NCBI RefSeq assembly: GCF_000765475.1
Contig: NZ_JRHO01000009.1
Coordinates: 468,293-532,292 of the forward strand
Reading direction: 5' to 3'
Length of the DNA: 64,000 nt
Origin: Methanococcoides methylutens
GTDB taxonomy: Archaea; Halobacteriota; Methanosarcinia; Methanosarcinales; Methanosarcinaceae
A model generated the notes under the pieces. It saw nothing but the letters and a program-made list of their open reading frames with translations, ran no database searches and was not told where the DNA came from. A program made the position numbers and the translations under genes. Shown piece by piece: positions 8,076-16,777 of this stretch (its first letter is position 1; every line of letters begins with the position of its first letter).

Positions 8076-9578
8076 ATGTCTGAAGAAAAAGGATCCGGTG
8101 TAGACTGGGCACACGCAGAGCAGTGTGCTAAAGTAGTCTGTGACGCCGGTGAACTCGAACGATCGATCGATTGGAAACAGGGACTGGCTATTGCTATTGG
8201 TGTACCTTTGTTGATCTTGCCATCTATTGGTTATTTTGCTAGTTATCTATGGTCATTTGCTATTATTGTATGGGGTCTCTCTGTTTTCCAGGGATTTATG
8301 CAGAACCTCGCTTATGGTGAACTTGCAACAACTTTCCCTAATGCATCCGGTCTGCCTGGATTTGCGCAGAACGTTTTCAAGTCACCTAATCATGAAGGAA
8401 AGTATGACAAGGGTAAATTGATCGGTGGATTCAGTGCATGGAGTTACTGGTTCGCATGGAACCCTGTACTTGCTATCTTCGCAATCCTTGTAGGTTTCTA
8501 TCTTCACAGTCTGTTCCCTTCACTTGCAGCAACTTTCAGTGAGTACCAGCTTGCAATGATCGCAGGTGTTGTGATCTTCGGTGGTTTGATACTTGTTAAC
8601 TACCGTGGACTTTCAAGTGGTGCGCTTGTAGGTTATATTCTTGCAGCTTTCTCACTTATTCCAATGGCAATTATTACACTGGCGCCTTATGCAACCGGTG
8701 ACTTCGCAATGACTAATATCACCAGCACATGGCTGCCAACTGACTGGGCATGGGATTTCCATCATATCCTGATCTTGCTTGGTATCTTTGCAATGGCTCA
8801 GTGGAGTGCTTGTGCATGGGAAACTGCAGCTATCTATGGTCCTGAATATAAGAAGCCAGGTTCTGATGTACCAAAGGCATTGTTCTCCTGTGGTGCTATC
8901 TGTCTGGTAGCTTACGTCCTTGTACAGATGACCATTACCGGTGTACTCGGTATCGATGGTATTGCAGCTGCACCAATTGATCCAATGCTTCCACTTGCAC
9001 AGGCAGCACTCGGTGATGTCGGTTCAACAGTAGCTATTGTCATGCTCATTGCAGCAATGGTATTGATCATCCAGACTGCATATCTTGGTTCCTCAAGGGC
9101 AATGCACTCAATGGCAACTGAAGGAAACCTTCCTAAAGTATTCGCAAAGACAAATGCACACGGTACTCCAATCCTTGCAATGGTCGTTATCGGTATCTTC
9201 AACCTGATCCTGATCTCAATGGGTACTCCATCAGCTATCCTTGCTGCATCAGCAATCGGATATGTTTGTGCTAACGGTATCAGTCTTTTCGCATACGTAA
9301 AGGCAAAATCAAGGCCTGACCTTGCTGGACTCGAAAGGCCATTCAAGGCACCAGCCGGATGGAAGAACGTTGCACTGTTGTTCGGTCTCTTCAACCTTCC
9401 ACTCTGTCTGGTCGGTGTGATCTACCTTAACAGTGTTGAAGGCAGCTGGTTCTCAACCATTGTCGGAATATGTGTGCTTGGTCTCTATGTTCCAATGTGG
9501 TTCTACTCGCAGCACGAGGCTCATGTCGATAAGATCGCTGCTGTAAGTATGGTATCAGCAATTTCAAAGGAGAAATGA
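8076..9578 (+). CDS. APC-family permease, likely methylamine importer
   Basis: A 500-residue APC-superfamily permease with about 12 hydrophobic segments after a cytoplasmic N-terminus of about 35 residues. The consensus-like first segment is GLAIAIGVPLLILPSIGYF. In Methanosarcina, permeases of this family lie next to methylamine methyltransferase genes and are thought to import the amine. Here it is 96 bases downstream of mtbB with a GGAGTG ribosome site, so dimethylamine is the probable substrate by position. A neat hairpin follows the stop. Substrate is inference. Confidence 0.82.
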   Translation: MSEEKGSGVDWAHAEQCAKVVCDAGELERSIDWKQGLAIAIGVPLLILPSIGYFASYLWSFAIIVWGLSVFQGFMQNLAYGELATTFPNASGLPGFAQNVFKSPNHEGKYDKGKLIGGFSAWSYWFAWNPVLAIFAILVGFYLHSLFPSLAATFSEYQLAMIAGVVIFGGLILVNYRGLSSGALVGYILAAFSLIPMAIITLAPYATGDFAMTNITSTWLPTDWAWDFHHILILLGIFAMAQWSACAWETAAIYGPEYKKPGSDVPKALFSCGAICLVAYVLVQMTITGVLGIDGIAAAPIDPMLPLAQAALGDVGSTVAIVMLIAAMVLIIQTAYLGSSRAMHSMATEGNLPKVFAKTNAHGTPILAMVVIGIFNLILISMGTPSAILAASAIGYVCANGISLFAYVKAKSRPDLAGLERPFKAPAGWKNVALLFGLFNLPLCLVGVIYLNSVEGSWFSTIVGICVLGLYVPMWFYSQHEAHVDKIAAVSMVSAISKEK

Positions 9579-9607
9579 TAAACAACTCCTTTATTTGTCA
9601 AGTGGTT

Positions 9608-9623
9608 CCCGGATATTTCCGGG
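9608..9623 (+). terminator. Hairpin terminator after the permease gene
   Basis: A perfect 6-bp stem, CCCGGA and TCCGGG with a 4-base TATT loop, is followed by a T-rich stretch (CTATATTTTTAGC). It lies 30 bases after the permease stop and probably ends the dimethylamine operon transcript. Confidence 0.5.
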
Positions 9624-9700
9624 TACTGCTATATTTTTAGCTATATTAATTAAAAATCTTATTTATTCAATTTATATTTTGGACTAGTGTGGGTGCTATA

Positions 9701-10597
9701 ATGAAAGGAATCGTAAATTTACCGGATATTCAAGATGAAATGCCTGAAGTGGCATTCGTGTGGAGGTCTGAATATGGCTGGCCACTGGAATCCGTTTCAG
9801 ATAATGTGTCTTTTTTCGGTTATGAACCCGATGATTTTCTAATTGGTGGCCTTTCTTATGAGGATATTATTCATCCTGCTGATCTTGAAATGGTTAGAAA
9901 AGCCCTGGAGAATTACTCTGATAGTTCCGTAGGGGGTCTGGTACAGGAATATCGGATATTGAAAGCAGATGGTGATATCAGGTGGGTCCGTGAGAAGACG
10001 CAGATCATCTATGATATGGATGGCCAAATGCAATACTTGAATGCGAAGATCGTTGATATCAATGATGAAAAACAACATGATGATTTTATGTTCATTCAGG
10101 ACGAGCTGGGCAGTGATCTCAGCTGGCCTGTTAATCTGGAGGATTCAATGGATGTCCTTCTTGAGCTGACCACTCAGCTCGATGCTATTGATATTTGTGC
10201 TTTGTATGTGGTTGATGAGGTTACCGGGGGGCTGGTACTTGTGAATCATAAAGGACTTTCAAATGACTTTGTGAACAGTATCTCGTATTTTAGTGCTGAT
10301 TCCGGTCAGGTGAACTTTGCACAGAAAGGCTTCCCTATATACAAACATTATTCAGAGGTCTATCCTTTCATTACGGGTCCACGGATGCAGGATGAGGGCT
10401 TGCAGGGTACTGCTATTATTCCTATTCATCATGAACACCGCTTTGTGGGATTATTGATCGCTTCATCCTCTTCTGAATTCATTATTCCTGAATGTGATCG
10501 TGACAGTCTTGATGTGATCAAGTCGTTGGCTGGTCTTATGATCAGTAATATGACGATGTCCGTAATGAGTAATGGTATGCATTACAGTACTGCATGA
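9701..10597 (+). CDS. PAS-GAF sensor protein without kinase domain
   Basis: A 298-residue soluble protein. Residues about 10-125 form a PAS domain (VAFVWRSEYGWPLESVS ... YRILKADGDIRWVREKTQI ... LNAKIVDINDEK) and about 150-290 a GAF-like domain (LDAIDICALYVVDEVTGGLVLV ... GTAIIPIHHEHRFVGLLIASS). There is no histidine kinase, cyclase or DNA-binding domain. The PAS domain strongly resembles that of the kinase at 2232-4751, so the two may be related by duplication. ATG 9701 is preferred over GTG 9689. A receiver protein gene follows closely; a signalling role near the amine genes is likely, the mechanism unknown. Confidence 0.83.
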   Translation: MKGIVNLPDIQDEMPEVAFVWRSEYGWPLESVSDNVSFFGYEPDDFLIGGLSYEDIIHPADLEMVRKALENYSDSSVGGLVQEYRILKADGDIRWVREKTQIIYDMDGQMQYLNAKIVDINDEKQHDDFMFIQDELGSDLSWPVNLEDSMDVLLELTTQLDAIDICALYVVDEVTGGLVLVNHKGLSNDFVNSISYFSADSGQVNFAQKGFPIYKHYSEVYPFITGPRMQDEGLQGTAIIPIHHEHRFVGLLIASSSSEFIIPECDRDSLDVIKSLAGLMISNMTMSVMSNGMHYSTA

Positions 10598-10659
10598 ATG
10601 GGTATATGTTGGAGTATGGGTACGGGAACACTCTTTTTGAGATGATCTGGATAGTTAAT

Positions 10660-11064
10660 ATGGAATGTAAAAAAATAGTTGTTGTTGAAGATGAATTGAT
10701 CGTTGGTATGATGATCAAGTTGAAACTTGAGAAGATGGGTTACTCTGTAGCTGGCTTTGCTTCTAAGGGCAAAGATGCCATTTCCATGGTGGGTGCGATA
10801 CATCCTGATCTGATACTTATGGATATAAGATTAAAGGGTGGTATGGATGGCATCGAAACAGCGATGAGGATACGTGATTCATATAAAATTCCTATAGTGT
10901 TCATTACAGCAGATTCTTCTAAGGCTACTCGTGAACGGGCAAATCTGGCAGGTCCTCAGGGTTACCTCACGAAGCCCTTTATGGATGAAGATCTGGGAAA
11001 TATTGTTCATTCTGTGTTTTACAACTCCGTGGATGGGGTGGGGGAAGTTAACGTTTCAGCCTGA
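10660..11064 (+). CDS. Response regulator, stand-alone receiver domain
   Basis: A second single-domain receiver, 134 residues, clearly paralogous to the one at 1817-2221: both begin with a KI(V/L)VVEDE stretch and share DLxLMDIxLKG. Key residues are Glu10-Asp11, Asp55 (phosphorylation), the TAD segment near 83-85 and Lys105 in YLTKPF. ATG 10660 starts the conserved first strand; an ORF extending back to 10594 would add an unlikely N-terminus. It follows the PAS-GAF gene by 62 bases and has no output domain. Confidence 0.88.
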   Translation: MECKKIVVVEDELIVGMMIKLKLEKMGYSVAGFASKGKDAISMVGAIHPDLILMDIRLKGGMDGIETAMRIRDSYKIPIVFITADSSKATRERANLAGPQGYLTKPFMDEDLGNIVHSVFYNSVDGVGEVNVSA

Positions 11065-11393
11065 TTTGCGTTCAGGTTTAATCGTGGCTTCTCTTTCCTT
11101 TTCCAATCTTTTTTTATTTTTTTTATTGATGCCGTTATTTTTTGGACACTTCTGGGGTGCAACTCGTTTTTATTGTATTTTTCCACAAAGGCAATTTGCC
11201 GATATCGTCTACTTTTTTTTAGTCTTTAAAGGTATTGTCCTATCAAAAAATCGAAACCTATATATACAACATCATCTTTTAGGAAAAAACACTTCTAAAT
11301 AACAAAACGAGTCGCGGTTTGTGTATATACGATACCGGTTAACTTTCAACCTCTATCGCATGCTTAGCCCCCCCTCATTGAGCGTGATAAAAA
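11065..11393 (+). promoter_or_regulatory. Intergenic leader with TATA box
   Basis: A 329-base AT-rich spacer with no gene. It contains a good TATA box (CCTATATATACAAC, about 11258-11270), which would give transcription starting near 11290 and a leader of about 100 bases in front of the small ORF at 11394. A second TATA-like run (GTGTATATACG) sits near 11322. No riboswitch fold was recognised. Confidence 0.5.
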
Positions 11394-11570
11394 ATGGTAG
11401 AAATAGAAGATGTTATTATTGGAGCTTTTGCATTTGCAGGAATAGCAACATTGATGATTTATGTACTTACAAATCCTGGTGGAATAATCCCTCTAAACCT
11501 TCAGGATGTTGCAGTTGGTTCCTTTGTCGTTTTTGCACTTAGCAAAGTGTCCTTCCTGTCAAGTCTTTGA
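11394..11570 (+). CDS. Small membrane protein, 58 residues
   Basis: A small ORF encoding 58 residues beginning MVEIEDVIIGAFAFAG. Residues about 7-26 and 38-55 are hydrophobic and separated by a short NPGGIIPLNLQD loop, so a two-helix membrane protein is expected. It has a strong promoter upstream and a hairpin right after the stop, which supports a real expressed gene. There is no clear Shine-Dalgarno site. I do not recognise the family. Confidence 0.55.
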   Translation: MVEIEDVIIGAFAFAGIATLMIYVLTNPGGIIPLNLQDVAVGSFVVFALSKVSFLSSL

Positions 11571-11583
11571 TGGTGAGGCATTT

Positions 11584-11607
11584 CCTCCATATGCTGGCGT
11601 ATGGAGG
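11584..11607 (+). terminator. Hairpin after small ORF
   Basis: CCTCCATA and TATGGAGG form a perfect 8-bp stem that can extend by two more pairs (one G-T) to leave a CTGG tetraloop. It starts 13 bases after the stop at 11570. No long T-run follows, so it may be a stabilising 3' hairpin and not a classic terminator. Confidence 0.45.
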
Positions 11608-11782
11608 TGTGGGTCTACACCATCGTATCTTTCTGCTTTTAATGGTCATATGCCTATATTTATTTCCTGTTTTATTTGTTATGTTATTTCGTTATAGCAA
11701 TCTGGTTTTTTTAGGACGAACGGAAAATTTAAGTTATATCCTTCATTGATATGTTCGAAGATCTGTTCCGGGAGACTTCTCT

Positions 11783-11935
11783 ATGAGTACTAATTGTTGT
11801 GATGTTTGTAAAGTCTATGAAGAATGTTCAAAGCTTGGGCTAAAAGGGACTGTGGACGATCTGAAGGACAAGAAGCTGGCAGCTTGTTTATATGCATGTG
11901 AGTTGCAGTATCGGAAAGTAACTGATGGCGAATAA
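11783..11935 (+). CDS. Small cysteine-rich protein, 50 residues
   Basis: An ORF of 50 residues, MSTNCCDVCKVYEECSKLG then a lysine-rich helix and a second cysteine pair (AACLYACELQYRK). It has six cysteines: CC, C, C, and CxxxC near the C-terminus, a pattern suited to a bound metal such as zinc or an iron-sulfur centre. GGGAG lies about 9 bases before the ATG. It is a soluble protein of unknown function. Confidence 0.6.
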   Translation: MSTNCCDVCKVYEECSKLGLKGTVDDLKDKKLAACLYACELQYRKVTDGE

Positions 11936-12052
11936 CTGTTCCCATCATCAAAATTCAGGTTATTGCAATATGCAGTAATATGTGCATTGCTCTTTAGTTA
12001 AGGTGCTTTAAAAAGAGTCAAGTAGCATCCCGGCGAGGTTATGATATGTGTC

Positions 12053-12637
12053 TTATTTCCAGTAGTTTTCCACATATGACTCTGTTTGCTGGATGTATGG
12101 TGTGAGGTATCTTAGTAAAAATGGGACTATCAGGATTGTGGCTATCACGTTTCCTGTAAACCATCTTTCAAAGGTCAGAAAGAGTTCCTCATAAGGGATA
12201 ATTCCATTGATCATTAGCATGTATGTGCCCCATGAGGCACCTATGATGTTATTTAGGAAGACTGCAAAAACAAGGAAGTATGCAACATCCCTTCTTGTCT
12301 TTAGTCTTAAGTTTACTTTAAAATAGGTGAATGCAACAAGTGGTATAAGGACCTGCCATAGGTCTGCAAGGGACCATATGATATTCAATGAGGTTGGCAT
12401 ATCAGCAAGGATGCCTGCTCCTACAATACAACCAAGATATGCTGCCAGTGCACCTCCTAGGCCATACCACAAAGCAAAGACGATCATAAAAGCAACCGCA
12501 ATATACATGTTTGATACTCCTGTTGCAGGCGAGGATGTGAAATTTACAACTGCGAATCTTGAGAGGAGTGAATTTGCCAATATCAGAAATAGGAAGATGT
12601 TCAGGTACATTGAAACAGATTCTATATTTCGTTTCAT
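12053..12637 (-). CDS. Multi-helix membrane protein, MASE1- or ECF-like
   Basis: A roughly 194-residue integral membrane protein with five or six hydrophobic segments, including MYIAVAFMIVFALWYGLGGALAAYLGCIVGAGIL and a C-terminal WFTGNVIATILIVPFLLRYL. The pattern recalls MASE1 sensor modules and vitamin-type (ECF S) transporters, but there is no attached kinase or cyclase, so neither can be assigned. I prefer ATG 12637 over the ATG at 12676, whose extra residues are highly polar. It is divergent from the histidine kinase gene at 12779, with the shared promoter region between. Confidence 0.6.
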   Translation of the reverse strand: MKRNIESVSMYLNIFLFLILANSLLSRFAVVNFTSSPATGVSNMYIAVAFMIVFALWYGLGGALAAYLGCIVGAGILADMPTSLNIIWSLADLWQVLIPLVAFTYFKVNLRLKTRRDVAYFLVFAVFLNNIIGASWGTYMLMINGIIPYEELFLTFERWFTGNVIATILIVPFLLRYLTPYIQQTESYVENYWK

Positions 12638-12778
12638 GTTTTTCTTCTCTTTCTGAATTTGTATTGTTTTATACATGTGGAATATTATGCTGCGTTAACA
12701 ATGTAATGTTTATTTATAACATGTGTCTTATCCAATTCTTTATATAAAATCTTATCATTAATTTAGTGGGGTGGCAGG

Positions 12779-14182
12779 ATGAAAATAGAGTCAGAAAATA
12801 TGGATCCACTTCGTATAAAAGAGTGGTTCAAACGATCATATTCTGTTCCTGTTACAATTGTCCTGTTTTTTGTATTGGTTCTTTATCCCTCATGGCTTTA
12901 TGTCATTGATTGGTTCCAGTATATAATGGTAAATGGTCTGTCTTCAACAGATCTCTCCTTTATCAAAGCTCTTTCTTTTATACTACTCCTTATGTCTGCC
13001 AATATCTCCTATATGGTATTGAGTAAGAATGTAAGTCTTTCAAGGACTGTTGAAAAGCAGGAATCTGAGCTTCATTTGCTTGATGAGAACTTCCGTAAGT
13101 TCATGGATGATGTTCCCAATGTTGCAATTCAGGGATTTGATAAGCATCTCTTTGTTCAGTATTGGAACAGTGCCAGCGAAACAATGTATGGTTATTCTAA
13201 GGAAGAAGCGATCGGTCAAAAAATGACCGACCTTATAGTTCCTATTGCCGATGCTAGTGGTCTGTTTGAAATCATTAACTCGGACAGAACCGGTCAAAAA
13301 ATGGAACGATTTTGTGAAACTACTTTTTTAACAAAGAGTAAAATGAGTCTCCCTGTATTTTCCAGTTACTCAACCGTTCTGTTGCCGGAGGATCAACTGG
13401 GTATATTTTCTATGGAGATTGATCTGACTGAAAGGAAATTAATGGAAACTGAGCTTATGGTCTCAAAGGACCTGGCTGAAGCTTCGAACAATGCTAAAAG
13501 TGAATTTATATCAAATGTAAGTCATGAGCTCAGGACGCCACTGAATTCGATTATTGGTTTCTCTGATCTTCTTGTCGAGGGGGGTGTTGGGCCACTTAAC
13601 GAAAAACAGGTAAAATATGCAAAGAATATCTCTTCCAGTGGTACTCATCTGCTGGGTCTTATTAATAACATACTTGATCTTTCAAAAGCTGAAGCCGGTA
13701 AAATGGAACTGTCTTATGAAAAAGTATATCTCCCTCAATTTCTCTTAGAAATGTCTGAGTTCATGGGTACGTCGGCCAGTAAAAGGGGGATAACGATCAG
13801 TACTTTGATCTCACCTGATGTTTGTGTTCTTGAAGTTGATGCCGGTAAACTCAAGCAGATTCTCTATAATCTGATCGGTAATGCCATCAAATTCTCCAAT
13901 GATGGTGGGGATATATCTGTAGAGTGCCGTATGGTGCAGGATTATGTGGAGTTTGAAGTTCATGATGGTGGTATTGGGATCAAAGAAAATGATCTTGACA
14001 AGTTGTTCAAGCCATTTAGCCAGATTAATTCTTCTTCTCAAAAAAAGTATGATGGGACTGGTTTAGGTCTTTCTCTGGTCAAAAAGTTTGTTGAGCTTCA
14101 TGGTGGGCATGTATGGGTCAAGAGTGAATATGGTACGTTCAGCATCTTCGGTTTTGCCATTCCGCTTGAAAATTTCGAATAA
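12779..14182 (+). CDS. Membrane histidine kinase (PAS-HisKA-HATPase)
   Basis: A 467-residue sensor kinase. Two membrane helices (about residues 20-45 and 60-82) lead into a short coiled stretch, a PAS domain (about 100-215; NVAIQGFDKHLFVQYWNSAS, YGYSKEEAIGQKM), a classical HisKA box SNVSHELRTPLNSIIGFSDLL and a HATPase with NLIGNAIKFSND, DGGIGI and GTGLGLSLVKKF. All catalytic motifs are intact. No receiver gene is adjacent. It has a GGGGTGG ribosome site. Unlike the Cache kinase at 2232-4751 it lacks an extracellular sensor, so the PAS or membrane segments should sense the signal. Confidence 0.9.
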   Translation: MKIESENMDPLRIKEWFKRSYSVPVTIVLFFVLVLYPSWLYVIDWFQYIMVNGLSSTDLSFIKALSFILLLMSANISYMVLSKNVSLSRTVEKQESELHLLDENFRKFMDDVPNVAIQGFDKHLFVQYWNSASETMYGYSKEEAIGQKMTDLIVPIADASGLFEIINSDRTGQKMERFCETTFLTKSKMSLPVFSSYSTVLLPEDQLGIFSMEIDLTERKLMETELMVSKDLAEASNNAKSEFISNVSHELRTPLNSIIGFSDLLVEGGVGPLNEKQVKYAKNISSSGTHLLGLINNILDLSKAEAGKMELSYEKVYLPQFLLEMSEFMGTSASKRGITISTLISPDVCVLEVDAGKLKQILYNLIGNAIKFSNDGGDISVECRMVQDYVEFEVHDGGIGIKENDLDKLFKPFSQINSSSQKKYDGTGLGLSLVKKFVELHGGHVWVKSEYGTFSIFGFAIPLENFE

Positions 14183-14411
14183 GGTAAACTCCTTTTTGAC
14201 TTGTTAATGTTGATCAATTGACATTTTTCTAAAAGTCAAAATAATATCCTAGTAAATTTAGTGTTGGTCAGGTGGGTATATTGATCATGTTGATGCCTGA
14301 ACTTTTCGGAAACTCTGCCAACTATAATTAAAAAAACAGCAAGTTGAAAACATGTCTCCAACAAGCCATGTATTCGATGTATGTTAATTATTATTTTGTT
14401 GAATATGTACA

Positions 14412-14678
14412 TTAATTGTTCATTTTATTGAACATGATCCAGAATACTACTGCACCAATTATCGCACCTATTATTGCACCTGTGATCGTATAGTTAAATG
14501 ATGCTTCTGCGATTGGTATCAATATCTCCTCTGTGCCGGTTAGGTCTGCTCCCCTTGTCATGACCACTCCTAATGGTAGTTTGCCTACTTGTGGAGCTTC
14601 CGGTCTTAATAAATATGCGATTAATGCGCCGATCAGCGTTCCTACTAAGGGCAATTGTGCTAATTTTCTCTGATCCAT
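14412..14678 (-). CDS. Small two-helix membrane protein
   Basis: An 88-residue protein starting MDQRKLAQLPLVGTLIGALIAYLL, with one hydrophobic stretch near residues 10-25 and a second glycine/isoleucine-rich one near 62-82 (ITGAIIGAIIGAVVFWIMF). The glycine spacing suggests packed helices. ATG 14678 is preceded by GAGAGAGAG, better than ATG 14699. No family recognised. It is the last host gene before the provirus left end. Confidence 0.55.
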   Translation of the reverse strand: MDQRKLAQLPLVGTLIGALIAYLLRPEAPQVGKLPLGVVMTRGADLTGTEEILIPIAEASFNYTITGAIIGAIIGAVVFWIMFNKMNN

Positions 14679-14880
14679 TATATCTCTCTCTCTGGCCACG
14701 TTGTCTTAATACGTATTGTAATAAATGTATGGTTCTGTGCTTAATATATTTTTGCTGCTCGAACTGTCTGGATCTGACTGATGGGCCAACTGATCTCATG
14801 ATGCAATATTTAGTATCAAACACAAATTATATTTCTTCGAAGTTGAGTTCAAAAAGAGTAGAATCATAAAAAAGTTAGTG

Positions 14881-14895
14881 GTGCTCCGATGGGGA
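14881..14895 (+). repeat. Left attachment site (attL core)
   Basis: The first copy of the 15-base integration repeat. It continues, with four mismatches, into AACCCC, so on the minus strand it looks like the T-arm and 3' acceptor strand of tRNA-Glu with a changed T-loop (TTTAGTT for TTCGAAT). No other part of a tRNA is present here. Confidence 0.82.
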
Positions 14896-14954
14896 ACTAA
14901 ACCCCGTTGAGATTTAGCCCCTCGGAAACCCTGTCTACCCGATAAAACACGTTG

Positions 14955-15001
14955 CTTGGCCATGTTTCCGATGTAGATTTTAAAAAGCTACCATGGCCAA
15001 G
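14955..15001. repeat. Inverted repeat near provirus left end
   Basis: CTTGGCCATG at 14955-14964 and CATGGCCAAG at 14992-15001 form a perfect 10-bp stem with a 27-base loop; weaker pairing extends it on both sides (ACACGTT against TTAACATGTGT). It lies between attL and the first provirus gene. It could be a replication origin, an integrase arm site or an operator. The related words GTTAACATGTG and GTTGACATGTAC follow within 45 bases. Confidence 0.55.
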
Positions 15002-15107
15002 TTAACATGTGTCCAGCATGCACGTGGTATCAGTTGACATGTACAAATTATGTTTTCATGTATTTATAATATTTCGTTGTCAATGTTTACTGCGTTAATT
15101 GAAACAT

Positions 15108-15118
15108 TTATATATTAT
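15108..15118 (+). promoter_or_regulatory. TATA box of the provirus replication operon
   Basis: ATTTATATATTA is a good TATA element about 80 bases before the first ORF of the Rep operon (15190). Transcription would start near 15140. Confidence 0.5.
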
Positions 15119-15189
15119 TATTTTAAATCTTTTTTTTGCTGTTGGGATTGTCCAGATTCCAGCAAGTGAATTATTTCCGATGTAGTAAC

Positions 15190-15399
15190 ATGAAATCCAA
15201 TAACAATCATGTTGGCCTTGTCCGGGCTGACTTAACACCAGTAACTTTGTCCGCATTTGTAGATATTCCCTCTCAAAGGTCATTGAAGATCTCCAACGAT
15301 GATCCTGATATTGTTATTCATCCCTGGGAGATCTCCAGGCCAACTTCTGAGTGCAAACTCGATCTTTTTTTGAACAACTCGAAGGGGGTGAACAATTGA
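15190..15399 (+). CDS. Provirus protein of unknown function, 69 residues
   Basis: A 69-residue polar protein, MKSNNNHVGLVRADLTPVTL and onward, with no membrane segment or clear motif. It opens the Rep operon and its stop overlaps the TTG start of the next gene by four bases (TTGA). A longer frame back to 15136 is less likely. Unknown function; regulation or replication accessory is possible by position only. Confidence 0.5.
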   Translation: MKSNNNHVGLVRADLTPVTLSAFVDIPSQRSLKISNDDPDIVIHPWEISRPTSECKLDLFLNNSKGVNN

Positions 15400-15581
15400 A
15401 AGACCGGTACAAGGTACACGATTCTAACGGATATCAGTTTGTAACTCTTCCCAGATGGCTCATGAAGACTCTTGGAATGGCTGATAATGCTGAATGTGTC
15501 CGTTTTTCCGTGGACTTTGATGATAATGGTCCATTTGGTAAGATCGTACCTGCGAAGTATGACAGGCCAGGTGAGAACTAA
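15396..15581 (+). CDS. Small provirus protein, possible AbrB-like DNA binder
   Basis: A 61-residue protein from a TTG start with a strong GAAGGGGG ribosome site. The stretch YQFVTLPRWLMKTLGMADNAECVRF resembles the strand-helix-strand of swapped-hairpin AbrB-type DNA-binding domains. This is a weak structural guess. Its stop overlaps the Rep ATG by one base, so the three genes are translationally coupled. It may control Rep expression or copy number. Confidence 0.55.
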   Translation: MKDRYKVHDSNGYQFVTLPRWLMKTLGMADNAECVRFSVDFDDNGPFGKIVPAKYDRPGEN

Positions 15582-16777
15582 TGCTGCAGCTGCAGGAAAT
15601 GGAGTCTCCTTCTAAATTCATGCCTTCTGAAACCTTGCTTAATACCGGCAACTTCCTTGTTCCTGGTCAAGGTAACCAACCTGATGCATGCGGTGATTTT
15701 TATTGGAGTTCTATTCGTCTGGATCAGAAAGGTGCAGGTGTGTCTGCTTCCCATTGTAAAGAAGCTGCATGTCCTGATTGCTCCTTTTTGTGGAAGCTCC
15801 AACGTGCTTTTGATTGGACTGTAAAATGTGAGGTCATGACCAAAATAACCGGTGAACATCCCTGCCGTGTCGTTGCATCCGTTCCTCGTGATCGTCGTTA
15901 TACTCTGAAAGAGGTGCGTGCTCTGCGTACCAATGCCAATGCCAGGCTTTCTCGTCAGGGTGTACATTCTGCCCTTTCCATAATGCATCCCTTCCGTCTG
16001 AAATCCGATATCCTGAAGTTCGTTAAACTTCATTCTGGTTCTCGTTCCTCTTCCTCCTTCTGGAACTACATTCTCTCTGAATCCGGTATGGAAGAAATCT
16101 CTCAAGCGTTTGATTATGTCGAGTCCTGGCGTGATTGTGTAGAAGTATCTCCTCATTACCACTACTTGTGCTTCCCTGGTGATGCAATGGTAACCGGTGA
16201 TGCAGAATTATTGATCCATAAACAAACCGGTGGCTATGATCAAGATAAGGTCTATGAATTGAAGACTGTTGAAGATGTTTTTAAGCATATTATGTACTTG
16301 CTTTCTCACTGTGGTATCTTGACCCATGCCGGGAAATCAAAAATAAAAGCCGTCTCCGGTTGCGGTGGTCTCTCTGATAAAGCTCAGCCCTTGAATTATG
16401 TAAGTCCTGAAGAACTCGATGCAATTCGCCAGGAAGTTTTACTTATTATCAATCAGGACCGTGAGAATAAGCTTGTTTATGATGAAGATGGTATTCTTCG
16501 TTTCTCTGCTCCTGAAGATGATGATGGTGTCCTTCGTGTCCCGATAACAGAGTTCATGACTCAGAACCACGAGTGCCGTGAGATCATCCGTGAATGGATC
16601 CGGAATGGTCCTAATGTTGAAAATAGAATGTATGTCGAGTACCTTGTAACTAAGTTATGGCAAGATATCGATTCTAAAGGTGTGTATGCCTGTCGTCAAA
16701 ATATAGATGATCTTGAAGCTCCCCCGTCATCCTTCGTCTTTGAAGGTCTTGATGGAGGCCAGGAACATGAAGATTAA
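15581..16777 (+). CDS. rep: Rolling-circle replication initiator Rep (HUH endonuclease)
   Basis: A 398-residue Rep of the archaeal plasmid and virus type. An N-terminal zinc-finger-like patch HCKEAACPDC (about 58-67) is followed by HPFR (136-139) and the HUH metal motif PHYHYLCF (His192 and His194). A likely nicking tyrosine is Tyr239 in HIMYLLSHCGI. The protein would nick the element's origin and drive single-strand rolling-circle replication. A second ATG at 15599 is possible; the first overlaps the previous stop. An acidic stretch (APEDDDG) lies toward the C-terminus. It overlaps the downstream gene by 11 bases. Confidence 0.85.
   Translation: MLQLQEMESPSKFMPSETLLNTGNFLVPGQGNQPDACGDFYWSSIRLDQKGAGVSASHCKEAACPDCSFLWKLQRAFDWTVKCEVMTKITGEHPCRVVASVPRDRRYTLKEVRALRTNANARLSRQGVHSALSIMHPFRLKSDILKFVKLHSGSRSSSSFWNYILSESGMEEISQAFDYVESWRDCVEVSPHYHYLCFPGDAMVTGDAELLIHKQTGGYDQDKVYELKTVEDVFKHIMYLLSHCGILTHAGKSKIKAVSGCGGLSDKAQPLNYVSPEELDAIRQEVLLIINQDRENKLVYDEDGILRFSAPEDDDGVLRVPITEFMTQNHECREIIREWIRNGPNVENRMYVEYLVTKLWQDIDSKGVYACRQNIDDLEAPPSSFVFEGLDGGQEHED

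Noticed and set aside
11321..11749. Other-frame ORFs around the small gene at 11394
   Set aside because: They are cysteine/tryptophan-rich translations of the wrong frames of the small gene and its 3' hairpin.
14881..14980. Possible tRNA-Pyl or truncated tRNA at the provirus left end
   Set aside because: A CTAAA loop and a GGAAAC...GTTTCC pair are present, but no complete acceptor, D and anticodon arms can be built; only a T-arm-like part remains. It is the attL copy.
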